Below, one piece after another: positions 45,008 to 55,740 of a stretch of DNA of 64,000 bases. Positions within the stretch are counted from its first letter, which is position 1, and every line of letters starts with the position of its first letter. A model generated the notes under the pieces. The model did not search any database. It saw only the letters and a program-made list of their open reading frames with translations, and was not told where the DNA came from. The translations under genes and the position numbers were made by a program. Location of the stretch: contig QJPP01001421.1 in NCBI GenBank assembly GCA_003996215.1, forward strand, positions 480,976-544,975, in the 5' to 3' direction. This DNA comes from Jaltomata sinuosa (Eukaryota > Streptophyta > Magnoliopsida > Solanales > Solanaceae).

Positions 45008-47462
45008 ACCTCCTTGTTACTAATAATGACATAAATGCTTTTAAAACATTTATAGAGTCATGTGATATTGCTCAGGTCCCCTTTAAGGGTAGTCCTTTTA
45101 TTTGGTGGAATGGTAGAGCTGGAAGTGACTGTATTTTTGAGAAACTTGACAAATGTCTCTTTAATGCTGAATTTCAAGAATTATTTGCTCATGTAGAAGT
45201 GGAACACTTGCCAAGAACTGGCTGAGATCATGCTCCATTGCTTTTATCTTGTCTGTCTGATTCTCTAAACTTCTGTAAACCTTTTAAGTTCCTTAAATTT
45301 TGGACCTCTCATGAGTCTTTTAAGGAAGTGGTAAGGCTAAATTGAGATACCGAAGCTTCTTTTAAACCATTTTTTGATTTTAAGAATAAAACTAAGAGGA
45401 TCAAAAAGGCCCCGACCTTGTGTAGTAGAGAGACCTATGGGGACATATTTTAGAAATTGACAATTAAAGAAGATATAGCAAGAATCAAAGAAAAGTTGTT
45501 TGAAGAGGACCCATCTGTTGAGAACAGAATAGTCATGCAAAAGGTTAATGATGAATACAGTAAATATTTAGCTTTTAAGGAATCTTATTGGCAATAGAAG
45601 GCAACCTATGAATTGTTTGAGAATGGAGAGTACCAGATTTTTTCATAGTGTGGTGAAAGGTAGAAGGCCCAGTCTGAAAGTGAAGAGAATTCAAGATTCC
45701 CAAGGCTGCTGGTTGGAAGACGTAGGGGAAATAGCAAATGCTGCAATATCTTTCTACCCGAACCAGTTTCAGTTGGAAAGGGATTATGATAATTTCTCAT
45801 TTTTGTCTCATATCCCAGAGATGGTTAGTGAAAAAGATAATGAGATGCTGATAATTATACCAGATCTAGAAGAGGTGAAAAAAGCTGTTTTTAGTCTCAA
45901 AGGGGATAGTTCTTGTGGTCCTGATGGACTATCTGGCAGATTCTATCAAGAATGTTGGGACATCGTCCAGTCAGATTTTGAGAATGGTTGTGGATTTCTT
46001 TGCAGGTAACTCACTCCCCAAATCAGTTACTCATACTAACTTGGTTCTCATTCCTAAGAAAGAGTTAGTTCAAACTTTCTCGGATTTGAGACCAATTAGT
46101 TTGAGTAATTTTGTTAATAAAATCCTTTATAGGATTATTCTTGATCGATTGGAAAAGGTGCTCCTGAGAATTATGTCCCCTAACCAGTCAGGCTTTGTCA
46201 AAGGGAGAAGTATTATTGAAAATGTGTGGTTGACACAAGAATTGGTGATAGATATTGCCAAGAGGGATAAACCAACAAATATGGTCATTAAACTTGATAT
46301 GGCCAAAGATTATGATAGGGTTTCCTAGTACTTCCTAATGAAGTGTTACAAAAGATGGGTTTCTTTACTATGGTTGTGGACATGATATGGAGGCTGATCT
46401 CGAATAATTATTACTCAATATTAATTATTGGTCAGTCTCATGGATTCTTTCATTCAACTAGGGGAGTGAAACAAGGGGATCCCCTTTCCGCTGCCCTATT
46501 CATTCTGTCCTCTGAAGTTCTCACAAGAGATCTTAATGCACTATTTCTGGAGGAGAATTATATAGGATATAGGATGCCCAAATGAAGCCCTAATTTGAAC
46601 CACTTGACTTATGCATATGATACTATTATTTTCTCCTCAGCTGATGAATTTTCTTTGAAGAAAATTATGGATACTCTACAGAATTATGAGAGACAATCAG
46701 GTCAGAAGGTGAATACTGACAAAAGCTCCTTCTTCATGCATCAAAATATAGCTAGGGCTACAACTGGTAAGGTTGAACAGTGTTTGGGGATTGCAAAGAG
46801 TTTCTTTTCCTATGAAATATCTTGGATGTCCCATAACTCACACCAAAAAGAGAAGGGAACATTATGCATATTTGATTGAAAAGATTAAAGGAAAGTTATA
46901 GGCCTGGGAAGGTAATATGTTGTCCTATGAAAGTAAAGAAGTGCTTATTTCTAGTGTCTTACAAAGTACTCCTATTTATATTCTTTCAGCTATTGTTCCG
47001 CCTGTTTGCGTCATTAAAGAAATTCACAAAATTTTTGCTAAATCTTTTTGGAGTGACAAGGAAACAGGGAGAAGCAAACATTGGGCTACTTGGAATAAAG
47101 TTTGTCTGCCAAAATAGGAAGGGGGTCTTGGTTTCAGATTAATTTTTGATGTTTCTAAAGCTTTGTATGCAAAGCTTTGGTGGAGATTCAAAACTCAAAA
47201 CAATATGTGGTCCAACTATAATTGGAACAAATATTGTAAAAAACAAATCCCCGCACTTGTAGCATGGAAAGGGGGTTCTCATGTGTGGGAGCCTAAGGGT
47301 GGTACTTCTAGTATTTGGTATGAGAATTGGACCAATTTAGTCCCTCTCTTCGAACACCACACTGAGGTACAATCATGTCATGTAATGAAAGTTATTGATG
47401 AATTTCTTACAGAGCAGGGCTGGTGTTGGAACTCAATTTTTACCTTCCACATTACAAATTAA
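45008..47462 (+). pseudogene. LINE ORF2, endonuclease end and reverse transcriptase
   Basis: This continues the split endonuclease: TNNDINAFKTFIESCDIAQV, GSPFIWWNGRAGSDCIF, LPRTG then a stop, and DHAPLLLSC. Reverse transcriptase follows across several frames: SSCGPDGLSGRFYQECWDI, LIPKKELVQTFSDLRPISL, NQSGFVKGRSIIENVWLTQE, KLDMAKDYDRVS (motif A Asp present), GVKQGDPLSAALFIL, and LTYAYDTIIFSS, where the second catalytic pair is Tyr-Asp instead of Asp-Asp. The zinc-finger tail begins (ALYAKLWWRFKTQNNMWSNY) and the LINE stops at 47462 without its 3' end or poly-A, cut by the next element. Confidence 0.85.
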
Positions 47463-50400
47463 TCTTGAGCCTTTTTAATTTTTTAAAATAATTTTTGAAA
47501 TAATTATTTTGTAAAAAGAGATAAAACATTTTTCAAATCAGCTTTATAATGGTTTTGAGTAAGAATTTTATTTTCTATATATAATTATGTGGAATTTATA
47601 TAGGTTTATTTAAAGAACTATTTTAAAGTATATTTTCATAAGAAATTCTTTTTAAAAGATTGAATGCTTGATTTTCCTCCAAATTAATTTCAAATGAGAG
47701 ATTAATTAAAAAATTAATTGCATAATTGTTAAATGAGGTAATTATGTGTTAAATATAATTATTATTTCAAAATAGTTTTTAAAATTTAAAGAAAAGCTCA
47801 AGTGATTAATTTTAATTACTTCATCTTTATTTCCTATTCTAGCCTAAATCCCTAAAACTATTTAAATCTTAGCCGGATTTTCCCTAATTCCTCTCAATTT
47901 GGCTATCCCCTAAACCTAAAATGGCCACATTTTTGCAAATTTGTCCATATCCTAAACACCTTATAACACCCTTCATCACCTCCTTATATCAGCCAACGTT
48001 TGGGCCAACCACATCACCCAATTCATTCAACCTGCCAACCCACTCCGTGTTAGCCCAAACCCGAGCCCAATTCACCATAATACTCCTCATCAGCTTATAC
48101 AACATACACACATATATTTTCCTCTAAAAATATACTCTCACACACCTCACTCTCTCTACATTCCCTAGAAAAAAAGTGGTGTACAAGTAAACGCGCCTCG
48201 TATAACTCACCACCCCACCTACCCTCTGTACTTCATCGTCTTAATCTCTTCTTGATAGAATGACAGAAGAAACCCTAACAGTGCAGCTCTAAACATAGCA
48301 ACACAACTGCTAAACGATGCCCAAATCTTTTAAATCGTGTCCAATCTCCGTTAAAATCCTCTGTTTTCTCAAAGTTGAAGAACCAAGAAGGTTCTAAAAG
48401 TTGATAGCTAGCTTCTCTCAATGTTCCTATCCAAAATCGTGGGGAAATTGCCTCAAATTCGTACTACTACAGTACATACATGGCTGAATCTAGAGTGAAC
48501 GAGTTCAAAATTCAAATTTCTCAAGGGTTTTAGCCTGATTCTACCCTCTGTCCCCCCCTCTCCCCAATTTCCACCGTATATTTCTCCTATATAAATCACG
48601 AGGGTTTATGGGATTAGGGACTGGCATTTGAGGTTTCTGGAGCTTCATTGGAGATTCATTCTCTAGCTCATACAAAATCAAAAATACTTTTTTCAGAGAG
48701 AAATACCCACTAAAGTTTGTGCTTTGAATCTAAGAAAATATCAAGTTCGACTTCGGCGGTGGTGAGGTTCTCCGACGAGACTCGTGGTTCGAGATGCTTC
48801 TCACCAATAGGTAAACACTTTGCCTTTTGTTCTTTTTGTCCCTGGTTTATATTCGATAATGTAGAGATTGTTTGTTCTTGTGAAAAATTAAAAGAATTTC
48901 TAAACTGGCCTTGTTTGATGTATTTGTTGTTGGGGCAATAACTTGGAAAAGATATACTAGAACTCATTCTATTTGAAGCTATTTTTCCACATCTGAAAAT
49001 TGTCGAAACTTGGCTATTATGCTTTTGATTTTATGCATCTCTTCTTGATAGGAAGACTAGAGATAAAATATATCCTCTATGATATACTTTCATCTCTGAA
49101 AGTCACTATGAACACACCTATTTAATCAAAATTGGCTTTGGTTTTTCTTAGGAGGAGTCTGTTCAATTTATCCTCTGCCTGATTCATGTGTATTAGTCAT
49201 GTTCTTGTTTATGCGATGTTGTGTTAAGTAAACATGAGTGAAGGTTTAAGATATGCTCACTTGAAGTTACTATTATGTTTTAAAGTTTCTTTTTCCTCTA
49301 ATTTCTTTTCCCTCTGTTCTTCTCAATTGTTTTGTGTGCATATTGATATGCTATTTGGAAATACTCTTAAGAAAACCCCTTAGCTCATAATGCTAAATGA
49401 GGTTCATTAAGGGAGAGACAGATTTGATCTCTTGGATTGCTCTTTAGCTCTTACCAAATATCAAGGAGCATTGGGACGGAATAAAAACTTCACCATAGTT
49501 TGAGTTCCATCCCAAAATGCCTTCAAAGTTTATCAAATGAAATAGGATTTATAATTTTTGTTTCTTGTTTAGGTGAGATCCTAGCCCTTCCCTTTTTCCT
49601 AAAGTCATAGTTGTCTTAGCAAGTCTAGCAGTCCATTGAATGGCAAAAAGCACAGTTTCTTTGTTTCTTTGAGACCTCCTTGTGTATACCTGATACTAGG
49701 TTCTTTGATTAAAATATAATCTCATTCTCTACTTGGAATAGCACAAGATATGTTGGGTTATTTGCTACGAAAGGCTAAGAGTAAGAGTAAAAGAATTGAA
49801 TTCTTTGCATGAATTGAATATTGTTTGTCTTAAAAAATCTTTGTTTTGTTGTCTAAGGGGATAGTCATTCTTTGATAAATTTGTCTTTTCCTGTTTTGAG
49901 TTTTAAAATCTCTGTAAGGTCTTTTCCAGATAAGAAAAGAATTGGTCATATATTTAAATTTCATTTTGTTTGCTAAGAAAAGTTAAAGTTTATGAATATG
50001 TTGTGTGCTTTGGTTGTTTGGCCTTAAAGTTTAGCATTTTTAGAACTGGATTTGTCAAAATAGGACTACTGCCTCGTTCATTACCAGAATCTCCCTTCTC
50101 TCATTTGATGTTCAAATTTCAGTTGTTATTTACTTGATATTAAACTTGGTATGAAAGGTTTGACAAAAATAATAGAACATTGTGTGATGTTAGACTTAGC
50201 GTCTATTTTTTGCCCGTGGTAGGATAATTTTTGTTTAACCTTATCCCCCATTTTAATTAAGTGTGGAATTGTCTTAAAATGATCAAACACATGTCGCTAT
50301 TTTAGCTAGTTTGGATGGATAACCTGAAAACCAGCTTCAAGCTTGATCTGTTTATTTTGAGACATGGTTCAAAGATGATAAGCCTCTGTTAAAGTACTCT

Positions 50401-51507
50401 ATCTTCATTTTTGTTCGATTAATCTAGCCTGCGTACAGTAGCAAAGGAGACATCAATATTAACATAATAAATTGATTTGTTTTCATTCATCTTTAATCTT
50501 CTTGATTGTCAGCTAATCCTTCCCCTTCTCTTCTTTGTGCATGACAAATATCGAGTCCAAAACTGGACTCCAATCTCTCCCTTTGCATTTCGTTGGGCCT
50601 TACCCAACATGAGCATCCTTTGTGTCCAAAAGGACTGTCCAACAGCAGATGAAGGAAGCAAAAAAAAATGGGCCTGGCCCATGATATAATAGTCAGCAGC
50701 AACAATAGTTCAAAGAGGAACTAAGAGTTGAAAAATGGGCCAAGCCCCATATGCAGTCGTAGGTCCGAATTGAGAAAGGAATGGACCAAGAGTCTAAATG
50801 TGACGGCGGTGGGCCTAAGAAGGCCCACTAATTAGAATAGAACAGGTTTATGGACTTTAAAGTCAAAATTAAGCCCAAGGCTTAATTTTTCTTCTCTTTA
50901 CTTTTCATTTTGTTTAGTTAGATTTATTATTGTATAATTTAGACTGACACTAACTTAGTTGAATTTTCCTAAAATAGTATCTTTCTTGTTTTCAATTTTC
51001 CTTTAAGAAAAACTCGTTATTTAGCATTAATCCGATTTCGGTTTTCTTCTAATATTTTCCCACACGTCTGATTTCTTTGCAAATGAACTTACTTGACTTG
51101 TTATTTATAGTTCAAAACTTTTACTTGTCCTTAAGTTAGAATATTTTCGTTAAATTCCCATGTTTTAGAAAAAAAAACAAAAAAAAAAGCAAACACTTTC
51201 TTTAAAATTTGTCAAATAAGTTGTGTTTTCAACAAGATCGGATAACCGCGAGTAAGCGGATGTTTTGAATGCCTTTAAACCCTTCTCGAAACATTAATAG
51301 GAACCTCTTACCCTTAATCTCTTATTTTCTAAAATCTTTTACTTTTTTAAGATTTTGGAAATCTTTGTAAGTTTTTCTTGGTTTTCCTTTTATAAAACTA
51401 AGTGGCGACTCTTCTTTAATTGAAAAATATTTTGAAACTTTAACTTGGTTTTCAAAACGAAGTTTTCAAATAGTCAAAACATTAATGATTTTTCAATAAA
51501 TAGAAAT
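47463..51507 (+). mobile_element. Long 5' LTR of a Tat/Ogre-like element
   Basis: A 4 kb non-coding, AT-rich block runs from the LINE break to a primer-site-like string. A promoter is suggested by CTATATAAATC at 48587-48597 with a leader after it. CCAATAGGTAAACAC at about 48803-48817 looks like a splice donor. TGGGCC/GGCCCA words cluster at 50600-50840. The start (TTGAGCC at about 47466) and the end are inferred from context because no second LTR is in the window. ORFs inside (for example 48717-48941) lack family support. Confidence 0.6.
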
Positions 51508-51524
51508 GGAGACTCCGTTGGGAA
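51508..51524 (+). other. Tat/Ogre-type primer binding site
   Basis: TGGAGACTCCGTTGGGA resembles the TGGCGACTC..TGGGG primer sites reported for Ogre/Tat elements (tRNA-Arg type). A second candidate, TGGCGACTCTTC, lies 104 bases upstream at 51404; which one borders the LTR is not settled. Confidence 0.6.
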
Positions 51525-52005
51525 ATATTCAACTAGGTTCTAACCTTATTGTTTGACTAACTTATTTGACTAACTATTTGGATTGTAATAATTAGTAATT
51601 TTTATCGCTTTCCTTATTTGTTTACATTCCGTAAATTATAAACTATTCATGGCATCTTCCACCTCTCTTGGCAAAGCATTATATTGCATAAAAGGTAAAA
51701 AGGTGATTATGCAAGTATTTACAGTCGTCCTTAACAAAAAACACAATTTCTGAAAACAGACGAGTGAAGTAATTGACCCGCGGTCGGTTAACGGTCACTT
51801 GTTGTTTTATCCCGTGGTTGTCCGCCCGAGTTTCCGGTTAATTTTGAAACCTATTCTAGAAAACCCAAGATAGAGTGAAATCAAATTCCAAAATAGGCAT
51901 TGGCCTAGGAAGTCTTAATATATGAGGAATGTTAAGTCTAATCGTGGACCACCCAAACATGTCAACGAGTTTCTGACCCAACGACATAGCATCTAACTAT
52001 GTGTT

Positions 52006-52028
52006 GTTTGAAAGACGTATGTGTTGTA
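52006..52028 (+). repeat. Left arm of 23-bp inverted repeat
   Basis: GTTTGAAAGACGTATGTG at 52006-52023 plus five more bases. Its reverse complement is at 53813-53835 with one mismatch. The arms bracket the extra ORF at 52080-53685. Confidence 0.85.
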
Positions 52029-52079
52029 ACAAAACTATTGTCCTGGGGTGGGGCCTAACTGGTTACTCTATTTAGTAGG

Positions 52080-53685
52080 ATGTCGAGATTCCTCAAGTTT
52101 GATGTGACGAAAAAGGCTCCCCTACTCCTCCAAATGTGGTGGATAAATTTAGGTCCAAACGATCAAAAGACAGTCCGTCAATACATGAGTCATTTACCAA
52201 CCTTGTTAAATATGGAAGCAAGGCCGGAATTGATTGAAGTCCTAACCGGATATTGGGATAGCGAGAAAATAGTGTTCCATTTCGAAATGATGGAAATGAC
52301 TCCAACAATGGAAGAACTCTGAGATTGCATAGAAACCGGGGGAACGACCAAGGAAAGAAGGTTAAGACCTCAACAAGGCATGCTGATACCAAACAAGCCT
52401 ACCCCAACCAAAATTGCCAAGTATCTCCACCTATGTGAGCACCAATACCCGTGGATAACAGGTCCAAGTATCTCCTTCCAGTTACACTATAACCTCTTTG
52501 GGACCATGGAGGGATTCATGCAATACCAAAATGAATTCTAAAAATTTTTGGAATGGGATAAGACCCAGGCTTTGGCATTTGCTATAGCACTCTTGGGTAT
52601 CATGGTATTCCCGTTAAACAAGCATCTTTTAATCAACACCCAGGTAGTAATGGTGGCCCATACCATGTTTCATGGCCTATCTGAGGGAGGAACAAATAGC
52701 TACTTCCCATTATTTCAGGTTATTTTATCCGACATCTATAGGGCTCTGGGAAATGCAAAAATGGTCATCGCTACTTCCAAGGGTGCAACTTGCTTCTGCA
52801 ACATTGAATTCTCAAACATTTGGTCAAAGTCGACGAGAACCAGGAAATTCCTAGACCAGATGGACTCGATAACTTGGAAATATTAATAGAAGTACTCCGT
52901 CACCGAGGCAAAAAAAATAGGACCAAGATAGGGTGGGAACAAGCTTTTTGCGAATTCAGAGAAGATAATGTTCAAATGATGTTCGATGATTTTAACTCAA
53001 CAAAGGTAGTCGTGAGATATCATGAGTTAGCTTTCCTTCCTCTACCGAGAATTCGAGGAATCCGGCCCTATGCCCCTCAAAGAGTCCTTAGGCAATTTGG
53101 AAGGGTCCAAATCAAGCAGGCAACTGTTCACATGGGTTCCTACATCATCGACTACAATGAAGATGACAAAGTCCCAAAGGTCGGGGTAATTCGCCATAAC
53201 TGGAAGGCACTCGTGAAAATGGGTCTGCAGACATTAGCCCCATATATGTTCAATCTCGGATATGTGGATGGCTACAAAGAGTGGGTAAAGGCAGGCATCG
53301 AGGGAGTAGCTATATCAGAACCACGGGTGGATTCTATACCCATCTCCAAGAGGAAATGGATAGGAGAGAACGAGAATATCTTATGAAACAAGAAGAAGAC
53401 CAGTGCACCATAGCAGGGTTGATTCAGGAGCTCGAAGACAAGAGAATAGGAATAGCCCATCTTAGCTCCAAAATAACCAAGAAAGCCTTTGAAGCCGGAA
53501 CATTGCCAATGCATGAGAAAGTGGTAAAACTTCAAAGCAACATGTGGTTAAGCCAATTCAAACTCAGGAGCATCACCGGAGCATCCAAGAAGAGCAGAAC
53601 TGAAGAAGGACCTTCTACATCATACTTTCAGTATCTTCACCCCTATGCGGGTTTGATTTCTACGTATGTTTTTTGCTTTCCCTAA
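52080..53685 (+). pseudogene. Extra ORF before gag (DUF7745-like, Tat/Ogre ORF1)
   Basis: The ATG at 52080 opens MSRFLKFDVTKKAPLLLQMW. This, with SHLPTLLNMEARPELIEVL and TGYWDSEKIVF, resembles the plant DUF7745/mobile-domain-like protein seen as ORF1 in Ogre-type elements. A TGA at 52320 (in place of an expected Arg codon), a stop near 52540, and frameshifts near 52850 and 53310 break it. Later parts are FAIALLGIMVFPLNKHLLI, FLPLPRIRGIRPYAPQRVLR and a C-terminal coiled-coil-like stretch (LQEEMDRREREYLMKQEED). The protein's role in the element is unknown. Confidence 0.7.
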
Positions 53686-53689
53686 ATTG

Positions 53690-54123
53690 CCCCTGCGTGG
53701 GAATGACTTTTATGCATTCATCCCTTCCATTTAAACCAATTTTTGTATCCATTTAAAAGGGAAGTTTTTTCTTATATATATGCTATTTTTAGGGGAAATA
53801 GAACAATTTAAATACGACACATACGTCTTTCAAACCCGCTAGGCCTACCTTTGGCATAAAAAGGTCACCCGGTTAGGACTGATATTTATTGTGATGTTAT
53901 AACAATATGAACTATCTTATGTGCTATCTGTGTTTCTCAAATCAAGAAAAATTGGTCCACTCCATGTCAAAATTTTCTAGAACACCGTAAGCAAAATATA
54001 AAGCCCATCATACAAAGTCTGACCAAAATTACTCCTTGAGTCCCTCAGTTTCTCCAGAAAATCCAAACCTCACTCAACTATACCTAAAAGCTTCTTTCCT
54101 ATCTAACAAGAAGTTGACTCAGT
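53690..54123 (+). other. Non-coding gap between extra ORF and gag-like block
   Basis: Apart from the inverted-repeat arm nothing specific is visible. A TATATATATG string lies at about 53773-53783. Such a gap is usual in Ogre-type elements. Confidence 0.5.
53813..53835 (-). repeat. Right arm of 23-bp inverted repeat
   Basis: Contains CACATACGTCTTTCAAAC at 53818-53835, the exact reverse complement of 52006-52023. It lies in the non-coding gap 53690-54123 between the extra ORF and the next coding block. Confidence 0.85.
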
Positions 54124-55080
54124 ATGGAAACTGAGGAAGAAATGCTTAGGAGGATGAAAGAAATCAATAGGAAGATAGCTGAGGCTGAAAAACATACCAA
54201 GGAGGTGGAATAGATCACTGAAGAAGCGTTGGCCAAATCTGTAAGGCTAGATAAAGAGATAGCTATCACAGAAGAACAGATATCTAAGGTTGATGAAATA
54301 ATAGCACAAGCAAGAGCCATGAATGATTAAGAGGATTAAGAGCTTGTACAGTGGCTCGAAGGTTTCACGGAAGAAAATAAAGAACTCGAGCAAGGGATTA
54401 TTTAACAAGCCCTCCCTCCCAGGCAAGTCACAAACCACTGGACAAAGATCAAAGATGATGTTGTGTGGCCAACTAGGGTTAGTACAGGGAAAGAGCACGT
54501 CAACCTCAAAGCTCACTCCCAAGAGTATCTTCGAGGTCCCAGACTCATCCTTCTGTCTGACCTCTATGAGACTTTGAAAGCCATGTGAGTTCTTCATCCT
54601 GATGAATCTGAGGGATTTGGGTGTCACCCTCAGAATGAGCACAAGCAATATGATTATCACCCACGGCAGAAGGGTCATACCACTGATGAATATAATGCTT
54701 TGAGAGCCAGAGTTTATTACATGATTAATAGTGGATAGGTAGGCCACCTATGGGGTCCCCGAACTATCCTCACGTGTGATCAAGTCAATCCTGGCATGCC
54801 AATCACTAAGGATTTAGCGATCCATAGGCATGATTTCACAGTCTTTCAAGAGACTTACTATGATATTTATGCGAAGCTCATTCATGCTAGGATTCTGGAG
54901 CCAGTTGAGAGAAAACCAAAGAGCATGACTAGGGCATGGCACCGGGGGAAGAAGTTTTTTCTCTACCACGAAAGTGAAGGAGGCCATGACATTAAGACTT
55001 TCCATGGCTTTAGGGTTGACCTGGAACATCTCATTGCTACAGGGAGGATTCAGCTAGAACTACCACCCTACTACCCTTAA
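54124..55080 (+). pseudogene. gag-like block with two Cys-less zinc-knuckle copies
   Basis: The ATG at 54124 opens METEEEMLRRMKEINRKIAE, a charged coiled-coil segment with a TAG near 54211. After frame changes, YDYHPRQKGHTTDEYNALRA (about 54640-54710) and FLYHESEGGHDIKTFHGF (about 54957-55015) each share spacing with CSYHSGEVGHDAKDC of the true gag at 57490. In these two copies both Cys positions are Tyr or Phe. Text after the second, LEHLIATGRIQLELPP, parallels IQDLIDLKVVILQ of the third. The block ends with TAA at 55078. It looks like a duplicated gag C-terminus. Confidence 0.6.
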
Positions 55081-55740
55081 AACAAAGACCGAAGATCAAG
55101 ACCCGCCAGTATCCAAAAAAGCTTTAAAAGTAGCAAAGCTATTGTAGTTATTTCTTTTCTGTCATTTTTCTTTCTTACATTTCCCTTGTAAGCAAAAGAT
55201 TGTGGAAGAAATGAAATGAAATGAAACTTACCCTTTACCCATTCGAACTACGTAGGGCCTGAATTCTCCTTCGTTAGATAAGTAGGCAGCCTTCAAGGCC
55301 CGGTCCCTATCATTAAGAAATTTTTATTTCCCCACTTTGACAGAGATGCCAAAGAGTTCAGAAGACACATCAAGTGCTACAAGACAAGTATCGGAAGGCA
55401 GAGACTCAACAAGTCAACTTTCCTGATAAATATATTTATCTAAAATCGATGGGCAAATTCCTGTCCATCGAATCCTCGAGTCAATAAATACCCGTGGATC
55501 AATTTACCTTGATGAAAGCAAATTTATGTGTTTAAAGTAATTCTTGTGTGTTTATTTTTGGTTGGATATCTTGTAATTGTTTATCACTAACATGATCTAA
55601 CATATTTGCCTTTGAGTTGTTTTACTTCAATAGGTAATAGAAACTGATCTGTGTTGACAAAACTGGTCGAACATACCTACTTCACCCACTCAAAGGCACC
55701 CATAGATTCCCCCTCTAACCCTCGCTTTTCTAACGGCGAA
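55081..55740 (+). other. Spacer between gag-like block and gag
   Basis: Non-coding. TTAGATAAGTAGGCAGCCT and CCCGGTCC near 55270-55310 are typical phrases of this kind of element, but I can assign no function. Confidence 0.45.

Noticed and set aside
48717..48941. ORF with Cys-rich end on plus strand, and its minus-strand mirror
   Set aside because: Lies in the Tat LTR leader; both strands open by chance, and there is a splice-donor-like site in it.
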